This document shows, one piece after another, positions 37,154 through 45,939 of a stretch of DNA of 64,000 nt. The position numbers and the translations under genes were made by a program. The notes under the pieces were generated by a model that saw only the letters and a list, made by a program, of their open reading frames with translations, was not told the DNA's origin and did not search any database. The stretch spans positions 3,224,001 through 3,288,000 of the forward strand of contig NZ_CP066149.1 of the NCBI RefSeq assembly GCF_023206395.1. The letters run 5' to 3'. Origin of the DNA: Vibrio sp. ED004 (lineage in GTDB: Bacteria; Pseudomonadota; Gammaproteobacteria; Enterobacterales; Vibrionaceae). Positions within the stretch are counted from its first letter, which is position 1. The number at the start of each line of letters is the position of its first letter.

Positions 37154-38470
37154 ATGAAGCACAAATTTTCACCGAAGCTCATTTCGTATGGGGCGGTTTT
37201 ATTAGGTAACGCTTTTCTAGGTAATAGCGTGGCGTCGGCTGCGGAAGAGCAGGAGTGGGGCGTTGCAGCAATGTTCCGAACCGCGAGCATTCCTTACGAC
37301 ACCTCTGGTGGTGACCAGTCGGTTAACACATTTGTCCCGATGTTATTCTTTAAGAACGATTACGTGTTTATCGACGGTACAGAAATGGGTGCTTACCTGT
37401 ATCAAACCGAAGATGAAAAGTGGTCATTTAACGCTATTTCTCGTATGCGTTTTATTGATATTCCAGCTTCAGAGCAAAACGCCATTGAGGGCGATACCGC
37501 CGATTTCGGTGCTCAACTGACTTACCAACTTGATGACCAATGGGCTGTCGAGACGGAAATTATGAGTGACAGTGAGTACAACTTCCACGGTAACCTGCGT
37601 GCCAAAGCCAAGTATGAAACTGGCGATTGGGAATTCTCTCCAAGCGCGACGCTGCGTTATAAGAGTGCCGATTTCAACAGTGAATACTATTCAGCATCCA
37701 ATGAAACCATTGGTGCAGGCGTTGATCTAAATGTCGGCGTAGAAGCGCGTTATCACGTGTTTTCGAACCTTTATCTATTGGGTTCGACTAGTGTCACTCG
37801 ATTGGATGACAATGCTTACGACTCTTCGATTGTGGAAGATCGTTATCAAGGTGAACTCTACCTTGGCTTTGGTTTCTTCAATGATAAAGAGAAAGCGCCT
37901 AAACCTAAGCTAAGTAACGCCCCTTACCTGCGTGTTGCACACGGTTGGGCAACGCCATCGAACATTGGCGACATCATGAAGTTCAACGCGGAGAAAGACG
38001 AATACAACAACCAACTCACATCGTTCTTTTATGGTCACCCTTTAACTGATGAGATCTTTGGTTTCCCGTTGGATATCTACCTAACGCCGGGTATTGCGCA
38101 TCACTGGAGTTCAGATGTTCAATCGAGCAGCACGGAATACATCATTGCGATTAAGGCTTACTACACATTCAACTGGCCAACACAGTGGCGATTTGGTGTC
38201 GCAGAAGGTATGTCATACATAGATTCGATTACCTACATCGAAGGTTCTGAAATGGACCGTAAAGGCTACACTGCAAGCCACTTGTTGAACTACCTAGACT
38301 TCTCATTTGATGTGAATGTGGGTGACTTGATTGGTAAGAATGACCTGAACAACTTGTGGTTCGGTTACTCTCTACACCACCGTTCGGCAATCTTTGAAAA
38401 CGCCTCTCAGTTTGGTCGTATCAAAGGCGGCAGTAACTACAACACCGTTTATTTCCAATATGAGTTTTAA
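37154..38470 (+). CDS. Outer-membrane protein, MipA/OmpV-like with a second barrel-like domain
   Basis: 438 residues. A signal peptide (MKHKFSPKLISYGAVLLGNA..SASA) precedes a MipA/OmpV-like region, about 25-265, with alternating strands and FVPMLFFKNDYVFIDGTEMG. The second half (about 275-438) is another strand-rich region ending in YFQYEF, with HHRSAIF and NTVYFQYEF resembling the PagL/acyloxyacyl-hydrolase barrel type. A single OmpV protein is about 250 residues, so this looks like a fusion. Start ATG 37154 is chosen as the first residue of a good signal peptide; the frame runs back to a TTG at 37085. It ends in its own terminator and may be unrelated to the glucan locus. Confidence 0.68.
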   Translation: MKHKFSPKLISYGAVLLGNAFLGNSVASAAEEQEWGVAAMFRTASIPYDTSGGDQSVNTFVPMLFFKNDYVFIDGTEMGAYLYQTEDEKWSFNAISRMRFIDIPASEQNAIEGDTADFGAQLTYQLDDQWAVETEIMSDSEYNFHGNLRAKAKYETGDWEFSPSATLRYKSADFNSEYYSASNETIGAGVDLNVGVEARYHVFSNLYLLGSTSVTRLDDNAYDSSIVEDRYQGELYLGFGFFNDKEKAPKPKLSNAPYLRVAHGWATPSNIGDIMKFNAEKDEYNNQLTSFFYGHPLTDEIFGFPLDIYLTPGIAHHWSSDVQSSSTEYIIAIKAYYTFNWPTQWRFGVAEGMSYIDSITYIEGSEMDRKGYTASHLLNYLDFSFDVNVGDLIGKNDLNNLWFGYSLHHRSAIFENASQFGRIKGGSNYNTVYFQYEF

Positions 38471-38505
38471 CCACAACCTGCAATTTAAAGTTCAGGTTAC
38501 GTTAT

Positions 38506-38542
38506 ACAAGCCAACTTCCGTTTACGGGGTTGGCTTGTTTTG
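38506..38542 (+). terminator. Intrinsic terminator
   Basis: 10-bp stem ACAAGCCAAC / GTTGGCTTGT with a 13-base loop and trailing TTTTG, after the outer-membrane protein gene. Confidence 0.8.
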
Positions 38543-38707
38543 TATAGGTTTTACTAAATTTGCGTGATCAATGTTATTACTGCTTTTTACTTGAACGAGT
38601 TATGTGTTCTTTTTATTCGTAACCTTTCCATAACGCCGATATTGCCTTACTGGCTCTCTCTTTACCCATAGAAAACATGATAACCCTCTCACACGTTTAG
38701 CTTAAAT

Positions 38708-38723
38708 GCTTAAAGGTTTAAGC
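38708..38723. promoter_or_regulatory. Inverted repeat, possible operator
   Basis: GCTTAAA-GG-TTTAAGC, 7-bp arms. It lies about 120 bases before the glucanase gene, in a position suited to a regulator. Confidence 0.3.
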
Positions 38724-38808
38724 AATAAGGTTCGTTCGGATAACCCCATAATCACAAAAGGTAAGTGACCACATTGCTGACAATGTTACTGAGATGGGAA
38801 TATCCGTT

Positions 38809-38824
38809 GTGAAACGTTTATACA
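38809..38824. promoter_or_regulatory. Possible LacI-family operator
   Basis: GTGAAACGTTTATACA contains the CG-centred palindrome AAACGTTT typical of LacI/PurR-family operators; outer arms match only partly. It ends 19 bases before the glucanase start. The LacI-type gene at 45.9 kb is the natural candidate to bind it. Based on one site, so uncertain. Confidence 0.35.
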
Positions 38825-38842
38825 CAAAGGTCGATACGAGAA

Positions 38843-40180
38843 ATGATAAAAAAAAGCCTTTTAGCTACCTGTACCCTCATGGCTAGCATGTCTGCGTTCG
38901 CTGATGTCACGATCACCGAACTTACCGTTAACCCACAACTCTACCCAGTAGGATTTGAACAGCATTTACAAAGAAACTTGGACTTCTTTGTTGATGGCGT
39001 AGGTGTGGATCAAAAAGCCAAAGTTCCATACGACACGATTTTCGTCGATAAAAATGGCCAAATTGAACACGACTATTATGTCAATACAACAGAGATTGGC
39101 CTGTACCTAAATGTGCTTGTTGAAGCACATAAAAACGGCAATGCCAATGCTCTCATTCGTATCCATGAAACACTGGATGCGCTAGCAGGAGCTCCTACTT
39201 GGAAAGGTCTGTTTTTCTGGCCTTATGACATTGAAGGAAAGCAACTAAAACCAAACAAAGATGGCATTGTTCCCGCCGTAGATAACGCAAACTTAGCATT
39301 TGCTCTTGCTGGTGTAGCAGGTGCTTACCTTGACTCAAAGCAATCCGATGAAAAAGAAGTCGTTGCTAAGGTCGAATCTATTCTTAAGAGCCAAACAGAT
39401 GGTTGGTCAGCACTCTATGATGAGAGCCGAGGTCTGCTTTATTCTGGGTGGTCAACGAAAAAAGAAGCACCACTCTCTTACCATATTGATCGTAAAGCAA
39501 ATGAGAGTCGATTGGCTCCAATCTGGGCGCATTTAATTACTCAAAACTCAGAAAATACGGTCCCGAAAACTGCGTTCAATGATATGGAGTTATACACCCA
39601 AGACTATTACCTAGATGGCAAGAAGTACTCTCCGATGCTGACTTGGGATGGTGCTTATTTCCAAGGCATGCTTTCGATGATTTGGTTGGAAGAACGCTCA
39701 TTGATCCCAGATTTCTCGATGATCGAAGATATGACAGAGATCCAAAAGTACCACGCTATCAAGCATCAAATTCCTTTTGTTTCGTCAGCCGCAACTGTTG
39801 ACGATGGTTACGCTGCGTTCGGTGTCCCACAGTTATCAGAGTCTAAAGTCCGCTTTAATAACACAGATCTTGCTGGTGGTGATACGGGTACACCTCATGC
39901 GCTTGCGCTTTCTTATATGGTGAACCCGTTTGAAGCTGTCAGTCTGTTAAACACAGTGATCGACTACTACCCACAACTTGAAACGCCATATGGCTGGTAT
40001 GACGCGATAAACGGTAAAGGTGAAACATCAACGAAAATTCTGTCTCTAGACCAAGGTATGTTTGTCGGTGCCTTCCTTTCACCGGCTATCAACCAAGATG
40101 TGCGTAAGTACCTAGAAAGCAAAAATTACTACGCCGCCATTGTTGATATGTATGAAACCTTTGAACCAAATAATAAATAG
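38843..40180 (+). CDS. Secreted glycoamylase-fold glucanase, probable endo-beta-1,2-glucanase
   Basis: 445 residues with a signal peptide (MIKKSLLATCTLMASMSAFA, cleavage after residue 20). The body fits the (alpha/alpha)6 glycoamylase-type fold (PF10091/GH144-like): NANLAFALAGVAGAYL, NESRLAPIWAHLI, LTWDGAYFQGMLSMIW, VDDGYAAFGVPQL, GTPHALALSYMVNPFEAV, and YGWYDAINGKGETSTKIL with LDQGM. Known members of this fold include endo-beta-1,2-glucanases and the matching domain of cyclic beta-1,2-glucan synthase. It would cut glucan in the periplasm or outside. The following porin gene and the GH94/GH3 genes agree. Exact GH family and linkage are inference. Confidence 0.7.
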   Translation: MIKKSLLATCTLMASMSAFADVTITELTVNPQLYPVGFEQHLQRNLDFFVDGVGVDQKAKVPYDTIFVDKNGQIEHDYYVNTTEIGLYLNVLVEAHKNGNANALIRIHETLDALAGAPTWKGLFFWPYDIEGKQLKPNKDGIVPAVDNANLAFALAGVAGAYLDSKQSDEKEVVAKVESILKSQTDGWSALYDESRGLLYSGWSTKKEAPLSYHIDRKANESRLAPIWAHLITQNSENTVPKTAFNDMELYTQDYYLDGKKYSPMLTWDGAYFQGMLSMIWLEERSLIPDFSMIEDMTEIQKYHAIKHQIPFVSSAATVDDGYAAFGVPQLSESKVRFNNTDLAGGDTGTPHALALSYMVNPFEAVSLLNTVIDYYPQLETPYGWYDAINGKGETSTKILSLDQGMFVGAFLSPAINQDVRKYLESKNYYAAIVDMYETFEPNNK

Positions 40181-40195
40181 ACAGAGGAATGAACC

Positions 40196-41176
40196 GTGAA
40201 CTTTGAAAAAGCAGTGAACGCAATAAAACTAACAAGCTTCGTTCCGTTGTTAGCGCTAGCTATTCCTCTGACAGCCAATGCTGATGAGCCTGTAACAGAA
40301 GAACAAGCTGAAATTGAAACAGAAGTTGGATTATGGAGTGATCATGAGTATAGGGACCTTATTTTAAGTACCGAATCAGCACAAAGCAGTAATGCAGCCC
40401 CAAGAACTCGTGCACTAACGGGTATCGAGTACGAGCATATTGACAACGAAAACCAACCCAATGAAGAGCTTCTTCACTATATCTACGCTGATGGTTTTAC
40501 GCGAGTCACAGACACTTTCAGCATGGGGTATGTATTCAAAGAGATACACCACAGTCGTGGAGGCGAGAGCACGGGGCAAAGTAACTACTCTGAAATCATT
40601 CCGAGTTTTTACTGGCGTCAAAACGACAACGTTGCTTACAACCTGATGCTGTCGTATGAAAAAACCATCGGTGAATGGCATTACGATAAATACATGGCAA
40701 AACCGGGTATTGACCTTAGCTTTGGCCGTCACTTCTTACACTTGAGTGCAGAGCTAGGCTACAAAGATGAAAGGCAAGGTCCGGGCGGTCGAGGCGCGTT
40801 CATTGAATCTGAACCTTTATACCTTTACCGCTTAGATAACGGCATCAATATCGGTGCGAAGGTCATCTATGTCGAAGAGCATAACGACTTCAACTATGTT
40901 GAATTTGCCGTTAAGCCCTTGGTGCAATTCAACTTTGATAATGGTAACTACTTAGAGCTGCGTTATGAAAGAGGTACGTTAGATATGGGTTCAGATCCAA
41001 GTAATCGCGACCATTATGACTATGATGTTTATGCGCTATACACGGATCTTCCAATCAATGAACATTTCTCCTTCTTGGCTGATATTCAGGTTAAAGATCG
41101 CCACGCAGATACGGCACCTTGGACTGGGGACCAACTGGTGTGGTTCTCCAAAGTCGGGATTGTTTGGAAGTTTTAA
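40196..41176 (+). CDS. Outer-membrane porin of the glucan locus
   Basis: 326 residues with a signal peptide (cleavage near ANA, residue 29). The mature protein is a run of amphipathic beta-strands with aromatic girdles (IIPSFYWRQNDN, YNLMLSYEKT, FLHLSAELGYK, VYALYTDLP) and ends in KVGIVWKF, a terminal aromatic barrel signal. Size and style fit monomeric oligosaccharide porins such as OmpG or KdgM, though no close match is claimed. The start is GTG 40196 with AGAGGA upstream, 15 bases after the glucanase stop, so both are co-transcribed. It probably admits glucan oligosaccharides. Confidence 0.7.
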   Translation: MNFEKAVNAIKLTSFVPLLALAIPLTANADEPVTEEQAEIETEVGLWSDHEYRDLILSTESAQSSNAAPRTRALTGIEYEHIDNENQPNEELLHYIYADGFTRVTDTFSMGYVFKEIHHSRGGESTGQSNYSEIIPSFYWRQNDNVAYNLMLSYEKTIGEWHYDKYMAKPGIDLSFGRHFLHLSAELGYKDERQGPGGRGAFIESEPLYLYRLDNGINIGAKVIYVEEHNDFNYVEFAVKPLVQFNFDNGNYLELRYERGTLDMGSDPSNRDHYDYDVYALYTDLPINEHFSFLADIQVKDRHADTAPWTGDQLVWFSKVGIVWKF

Positions 41177-41194
41177 CAAGCAACTTTAGTTACC

Positions 41195-41241
41195 GTGGGA
41201 TTACTGATTAGCTACAAAAGGCGCAAATTTGGTAATCCCAC
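41195..41241 (+). promoter_or_regulatory. Intercistronic stem-loop
   Basis: 10-bp perfect stem GTGGGATTAC / GTAATCCCAC with a 27-base loop, between the porin and the ABC ATPase gene. No T-run follows, so it is more likely an mRNA processing or stability element than a terminator. Confidence 0.45.
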
Positions 41242-41330
41242 ACTTAACCACTTGCACTATTGTTTGGATATACCGCGAAGGAAGGTGTGACCTAAATAGT
41301 GAACGCATTTATAAATAGGAATGCAGAATC

Positions 41331-42455
41331 ATGGCGAAAGTAACGCTACAAAATGTAAACAAAGTCTATGACAACGGCTTCCACGCTATTCACGATGTGA
41401 GTTTAGACATCAAAGATGGTGAATTCATGGTGCTTGTTGGTCCATCAGGCTGTGCTAAATCCACGATGTTGAGAATGGTCGCGGGCTTGGAGAGCATTAC
41501 CGATGGGCAGCTTGTAATTGGTGACCGAGAGTGTAATGACCTGCCGCCAAAAGACCGTGGCATCGCGATGGTATTCCAGAATTACGCTCTGTACCCGCAT
41601 ATGACCGCTTACGAAAACCTAGCATTTGGTTTGGAAACGGCAAAGAAATCGAAAGCCGAAATCAAAGAGCGTGTCGCCAAAGCCGCTGAGCTTCTTGAAA
41701 TCACCGACCTGCTCGATAGAAAGCCAAAGCAGATGTCAGGTGGTCAGCGCCAACGTGTTGCCTTAGGGCGCGCAATGGTACGTAACCCGGATGTGTTCTT
41801 ATTCGATGAACCGCTATCTAACCTAGATGCAAAATTGCGTGTGTCGATGCGTCGCCGAATCATTCGTCTGCACAGCCAACTTCAAGAATCAGGCAAGCCT
41901 GCAACCATGATCTATGTAACCCACGATCAGGTTGAAGCGATGACTATGGGAGATCGCGTCTGCATTCTTAACCAGGGTCGCATCATGCAAGTCGATACGC
42001 CGATGAATGTGTACCACAACCCTAAAAACAAGTTTGTTGCTGAGTTTATTGGCTCCCCAGCCATGAATATGCTTGAAGGCACTCTATTGGATCAAAGCGG
42101 TAAAGCGTGCGTTCAACTCAATGAGCACACCATCGAATTGTCGAAAGCACATCAAGAAAAAGCGAAAGAGTGGGTAGGGCACCGTGTTCACCTTGGTATT
42201 CGTCCAGAGCACTTGTCGGTATCTAATCAAGCGAATCAAAACACGCTACCAGCAAAAGTTGAGGCGAAAGAAGAGTTAGGGTCAGAAGTCTACTTACATG
42301 TGACCATCTTCGATAAACCGGTGGTTTGTAAGCTACTCGATACCGAGCAAACACCAGATGTCGGCACCCATTGCCACATTCAACTTCAAGTCGAGAAATG
42401 CCACGTCTTTGATGACGCTTCTCAAGAAAATATCCACTACACAGAATCAAAATAA
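41331..42455 (+). CDS. Sugar ABC importer ATPase (MalK/UgpC/MsmX type)
   Basis: Cytoplasmic ATPase driving the adjacent oligosaccharide importer, 374 residues. Motifs: Walker A GPSGCAKST (residues about 37-45), Q-loop FQNYALYPHM, signature MSGGQRQRVALGRAM, Walker B VFLFDEPLSNLDAKLR, H-loop VTHDQVEAMTMGDR, and a C-terminal regulatory OB-type domain from about 235. The Walker A motif has Ala where Gly normally precedes the lysine. ATG 41331 has AGGAA about 10 bases upstream. The matching permeases and binding protein lie at 46.9-49.9 kb, with the GH94 and LacI genes between. Confidence 0.9.
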   Translation: MAKVTLQNVNKVYDNGFHAIHDVSLDIKDGEFMVLVGPSGCAKSTMLRMVAGLESITDGQLVIGDRECNDLPPKDRGIAMVFQNYALYPHMTAYENLAFGLETAKKSKAEIKERVAKAAELLEITDLLDRKPKQMSGGQRQRVALGRAMVRNPDVFLFDEPLSNLDAKLRVSMRRRIIRLHSQLQESGKPATMIYVTHDQVEAMTMGDRVCILNQGRIMQVDTPMNVYHNPKNKFVAEFIGSPAMNMLEGTLLDQSGKACVQLNEHTIELSKAHQEKAKEWVGHRVHLGIRPEHLSVSNQANQNTLPAKVEAKEELGSEVYLHVTIFDKPVVCKLLDTEQTPDVGTHCHIQLQVEKCHVFDDASQENIHYTESK

Positions 42456-42472
42456 GTTTGGAGTAAAGCTTT

Positions 42473-45400
42473 ATGCACCACATTCAACCTGGATCACAAA
42501 TGAACGTTGGCAACGAAAGCCTAAACCTCACATTCAACGCAGATGGCGTACTAGGCGCAATTCGCAGTGATCGTTTAATGGTGTCTTTGTTCGATACGCC
42601 TGACTCAGAAATGGCTATCTCGAATGTATTTCTTCGTGTTAAAAGCGAAGGTAAATTAAATGTCACACCACTGCTTTTTTTTAATAACAAGATTGAAACG
42701 TTTAAGCAGAGCGATGGTTCATTACAGTGGGTAACAACAACGGAAGACTTTGAAGCTGTTGTGTCGATTAAAACGGCTGGCCATGCGTTTTTCTGCGATG
42801 TGAGCATTACCAACCTCTCTTCACTGCCACTGACGTATGACCTGATTTACGGTCAAGACATAGGTCTTGCGGATGAAGGCGCAGTTAAAACCAATGAACT
42901 GTACTGCTCTCAGTACCTTGACCATCAAATCTTTGAAAACCAAATGGGTTACGTGGTTTGTAGCCGTCAGAACTTGCCTCAATCTTCAGGCAACCCGCGC
43001 ATTCAATTGGGTTCTCTTTCTCCTGTCGTTGGCTACAGCACCGATGGTTTCCAGTTCTTTGGCAAAGAGTTCAAGTTAACAGGTGAGGCCGTAGCATTGA
43101 ACGCGCCGCAACTTGAAAACCAAAAATATCAATATGAGATGGGTTACATCGCGCTTCAAACTGAAGAGATCACGCTTGCAACAGAATCGTCTAAGGAAGT
43201 GGTTTTCTATGGTGTTGTCACTGCGGACTTCCCGAAATCAAATTCGGGCGAGCCTATTGAACTGGAAGAGATTACAGCTAAGCACGCTCAACTGACGTTA
43301 TCTGAAGAAATGGAACGTGAGCCTTTATCTTGTGTGCACCAACCTAAAGGCGAGTACCTGCAGGGCGAGAAGCTGAGCAAGAAAGAGATCGCAGAGTTCT
43401 TCGGTGATGATCAAACGTTCGCAGACGTTAAAGACGGTGAACTGCTTTCATTCTTCTACGGCGAAAGCAAATACGTGACGCTGCCAGAAAAAGAGAAGCA
43501 TCTAGAGCGTATGACAGGTCATGTGATTGCGTCGGGTAATAATCAAGATTACCAGCAATCTATCATGAGCTCGACTCACTACATCGGCGGTGTTTTCAAC
43601 TCACAGCTGACGCTGGGTAATACCTCATTCAATAAGCTGTTGGGCGTGTGCCGAAACCCGTTAAACCAATTCACTCATGCAGGGCAAAGAGTATGGGTTG
43701 TAGTGGATGGAACCTTCCGCGTATTGGGCATGCCTTCGGCTTACGAAACTGGCCAAAACTATTCACGTTGGATTTATAAACTATTTGGCGGCTACCTAGA
43801 GATCGTTTCGTTCTCAAATGCACAAAACCCAATGATCCAGCTAGATATCACTAAGCACGGTATTGAGGCTCCGCTTTCAATCAAAGTGTCACACCAACTT
43901 GTTTTTGGTAACAACGAAGGTGAAGGCAGTGTTGAGATTGCAAGAGATGGCGAACTGTTCACAGTGACAGGCAAAAATGAACTGATTGATCAATTCATGC
44001 CGAAGCTGAGCTATGGTCTTGCAGTGCAAGGCATGGACGTAACGGCGGAAACGATCGGACGTGCGGAGTCTGATTCAGTGGAGTACTTGGTACTTAACGG
44101 TTCTCTTGAGAGCCACTGTTCCATCGCGATTGGCAGTAAGACGGACGCGCTAGATACTACCGCACAATTTATGGCGTTTGAGGCGGAACGCGAGCAATAC
44201 CAAAAAGGTATTCAGTCACTGACCAAAGGCTTCAATGTTGATTTCAGTGAAGACAATGGAAACAGCCAGCGCATCAATACGTGTCTGAACTGGTTCACTC
44301 ACAATGCTTTAGTTCACTACTCGACACCACACGGCTTAGAGCAATACTCAGGTGCGGCATGGGGTACGCGTGATGTTTCTCAAGGCCCATTCGAATTGTT
44401 TATGTCGATGCAGGAATACGCAAAGGCAAAAGCGGTGCTAGAAGAGATCTACAGCCACCAATACCAAGAAACGGGTACTTGGCCTCAGTGGTTCATGTTT
44501 GACCAATACGCAACTATTCAACAAGAAGAAGCGCACGGTGACATCGTAGTGTGGCCGCTCAAAGCTCTAGCTGATTACCTAAATACGACGGGTGACATCA
44601 GCATTCTGGATGTTGAACTGCCATACACGCTAGCAGAAGAGGGTTTTGTAAAGAGCGAAAGCAGCTTCACGTTAATGCATCACGTACAAACTCAAATCCA
44701 GCATATGCTGGATAACCTTGTACCTGGCACATCACTCTCTTGTTACGGTGATGGCGACTGGGACGATACGCTACAGCCAGCGAATCAATCACTGCGTGAG
44801 AACATGGTGAGTGGTTGGACAATTCCATTAACGCTACAAGCGCTTAAAGGAATGTACCAAGCCCTTCAAGGTAGTGAACATCAAAACTACGCCGCTTCTT
44901 TGATGGAATTGGCCGACAAGATGGAAAGCGATTACCACCACTACTTGATTAAAGATGGCGTGATTGCAGGCTTTATCCACTTCGATCGCGATGAAGAGGG
45001 AAGCGTTAAGCAAATCGAACACTTGCTGCATCCATCAGATCAAAAAACGGGTATCAACTACCGACTATTGCCAGCAAGCCGCTCAATCATTTCAGAAGTG
45101 TTTGATCCAGAAATGGCAAGCTCTCACATGGAGATCATTAAGCAAAACCTTGTGCACCCTGACGGAGTTCGCTTGATGGATAAAATGGCTGAGTACAAAG
45201 CAGGTAAACAGAGCTACTTTAAGCGCGCAGAACTGGCAGCCAACCTTGGACGTGAAGTGGGCCTTCAGTATTGTCACGCTCATATTCGATTCATCGAAGC
45301 GCTGTGTAAGTTGGGCGACGCGGAAGCAGTATTCGACAACCTGTACAAAATTATCCCTGTGGGTATTCAAGACCACGTGCCAAATGCTGAGCTTCGTCAG

Positions 45401-45844
45401 TCGAATGCATACTTCTCAAGTTCAGATGCGAAGTTCAATGACAGACCAACGGCTTACGATAACTTTGACCAAGTGAAAAACGGTGAGGTTGCGGTGAAAG
45501 GTGGCTGGAGAATCTACTCAAGTGGTCCGGGTATCTATGTGAATCAACTTATCTCTAACGTATTTGGCGTTCGATTCTCGAACAACGATCTCATTCTTGA
45601 CCCAGTAATCTCTTCGCGAGTTGGTCAAACGAAGATTCACTTCGAGCTTGATGAGAAGCCAATGACCTTAGTTATCGATTTGGTTGAAGGTTCACACACG
45701 CCAAAAGCAATCTCGATAAACGGTGAAACGGTGCCATTCGAGCTTACTGAGAACCGCTACCGCTCTGGTGGCGCGAAGATCTCGCGCGAATGGTTGCTTC
45801 AGAGATTGAGTAGTGAAGAAAACACCCTTCATATCTCCCTTTAA
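42473..45844 (+). CDS. GH94 phosphorylase, probable 1,2-beta-oligoglucan phosphorylase
   Basis: A 1123-residue cytoplasmic GH94 enzyme (no signal peptide). GH94 members split beta-glucosides with phosphate to glucose 1-phosphate. Cellobiose and chitobiose phosphorylases are about 800 residues and cellodextrin phosphorylases near 980; this length fits 1,2-beta-oligoglucan phosphorylase such as Listeria Lin1839. The motif YGDGDWDDTLQP (Asp762-Asp765) matches the general-acid region. YSGAAWGTRDVSQGP replaces the usual G(F/Y)RD motif of other GH94 enzymes. Other features: a beta-sandwich N-terminal half and a C-terminal (alpha/alpha)6 barrel. Start ATG 42473 with GGAG about 11 bases before. The linkage specificity is an inference. 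Confidence 0.78.
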   Translation: MHHIQPGSQMNVGNESLNLTFNADGVLGAIRSDRLMVSLFDTPDSEMAISNVFLRVKSEGKLNVTPLLFFNNKIETFKQSDGSLQWVTTTEDFEAVVSIKTAGHAFFCDVSITNLSSLPLTYDLIYGQDIGLADEGAVKTNELYCSQYLDHQIFENQMGYVVCSRQNLPQSSGNPRIQLGSLSPVVGYSTDGFQFFGKEFKLTGEAVALNAPQLENQKYQYEMGYIALQTEEITLATESSKEVVFYGVVTADFPKSNSGEPIELEEITAKHAQLTLSEEMEREPLSCVHQPKGEYLQGEKLSKKEIAEFFGDDQTFADVKDGELLSFFYGESKYVTLPEKEKHLERMTGHVIASGNNQDYQQSIMSSTHYIGGVFNSQLTLGNTSFNKLLGVCRNPLNQFTHAGQRVWVVVDGTFRVLGMPSAYETGQNYSRWIYKLFGGYLEIVSFSNAQNPMIQLDITKHGIEAPLSIKVSHQLVFGNNEGEGSVEIARDGELFTVTGKNELIDQFMPKLSYGLAVQGMDVTAETIGRAESDSVEYLVLNGSLESHCSIAIGSKTDALDTTAQFMAFEAEREQYQKGIQSLTKGFNVDFSEDNGNSQRINTCLNWFTHNALVHYSTPHGLEQYSGAAWGTRDVSQGPFELFMSMQEYAKAKAVLEEIYSHQYQETGTWPQWFMFDQYATIQQEEAHGDIVVWPLKALADYLNTTGDISILDVELPYTLAEEGFVKSESSFTLMHHVQTQIQHMLDNLVPGTSLSCYGDGDWDDTLQPANQSLRENMVSGWTIPLTLQALKGMYQALQGSEHQNYAASLMELADKMESDYHHYLIKDGVIAGFIHFDRDEEGSVKQIEHLLHPSDQKTGINYRLLPASRSIISEVFDPEMASSHMEIIKQNLVHPDGVRLMDKMAEYKAGKQSYFKRAELAANLGREVGLQYCHAHIRFIEALCKLGDAEAVFDNLYKIIPVGIQDHVPNAELRQSNAYFSSSDAKFNDRPTAYDNFDQVKNGEVAVKGGWRIYSSGPGIYVNQLISNVFGVRFSNNDLILDPVISSRVGQTKIHFELDEKPMTLVIDLVEGSHTPKAISINGETVPFELTENRYRSGGAKISREWLLQRLSSEENTLHISL

Positions 45845-45850
45845 TAATCT

Positions 45851-45874
45851 GTTGGGCTCAGCGATGGGCCCAAC
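45851..45874 (+). promoter_or_regulatory. Intercistronic stem-loop before the LacI gene
   Basis: 7-bp stem GTTGGGC / GCCCAAC with a 10-base loop, 7 bases after the GH94 stop, with no T-run. A second small palindrome AAGAGC-TGG-GCTCTT lies at 45909-45923. These may be mRNA stability elements. Confidence 0.4.
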
Positions 45875-45939
45875 TCAAAGGCTGAGTATGAGAAAAATGC
45901 AAGGTGTGAAGAGCTGGGCTCTTAAAGGAAATAAGTGAA

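Larger units (their letters stand above)
38471..38842 (+). other. Regulatory region of the glucan locus
   Basis: 372 bases. It contains the terminator of the previous gene (38506-38538), an inverted repeat GCTTAAA-GG-TTTAAGC (38708-38723) and a LacI-type AAACGTTT core (38812-38819) shortly before the glucanase gene. Promoter elements could not be fixed with certainty. No ORF is supported. Confidence 0.5.

Noticed and set aside
42696..42703. AAACGTTT palindrome as a second LacI operator
   Set aside because: It lies inside the GH94 coding region with no supporting flanks.
42473..45844. GH94 protein as cellobiose or chitobiose phosphorylase
   Set aside because: It is 300 residues too long and has GAAWGTRD instead of the usual motif of those enzymes; 1,2-beta-oligoglucan phosphorylase fits better.
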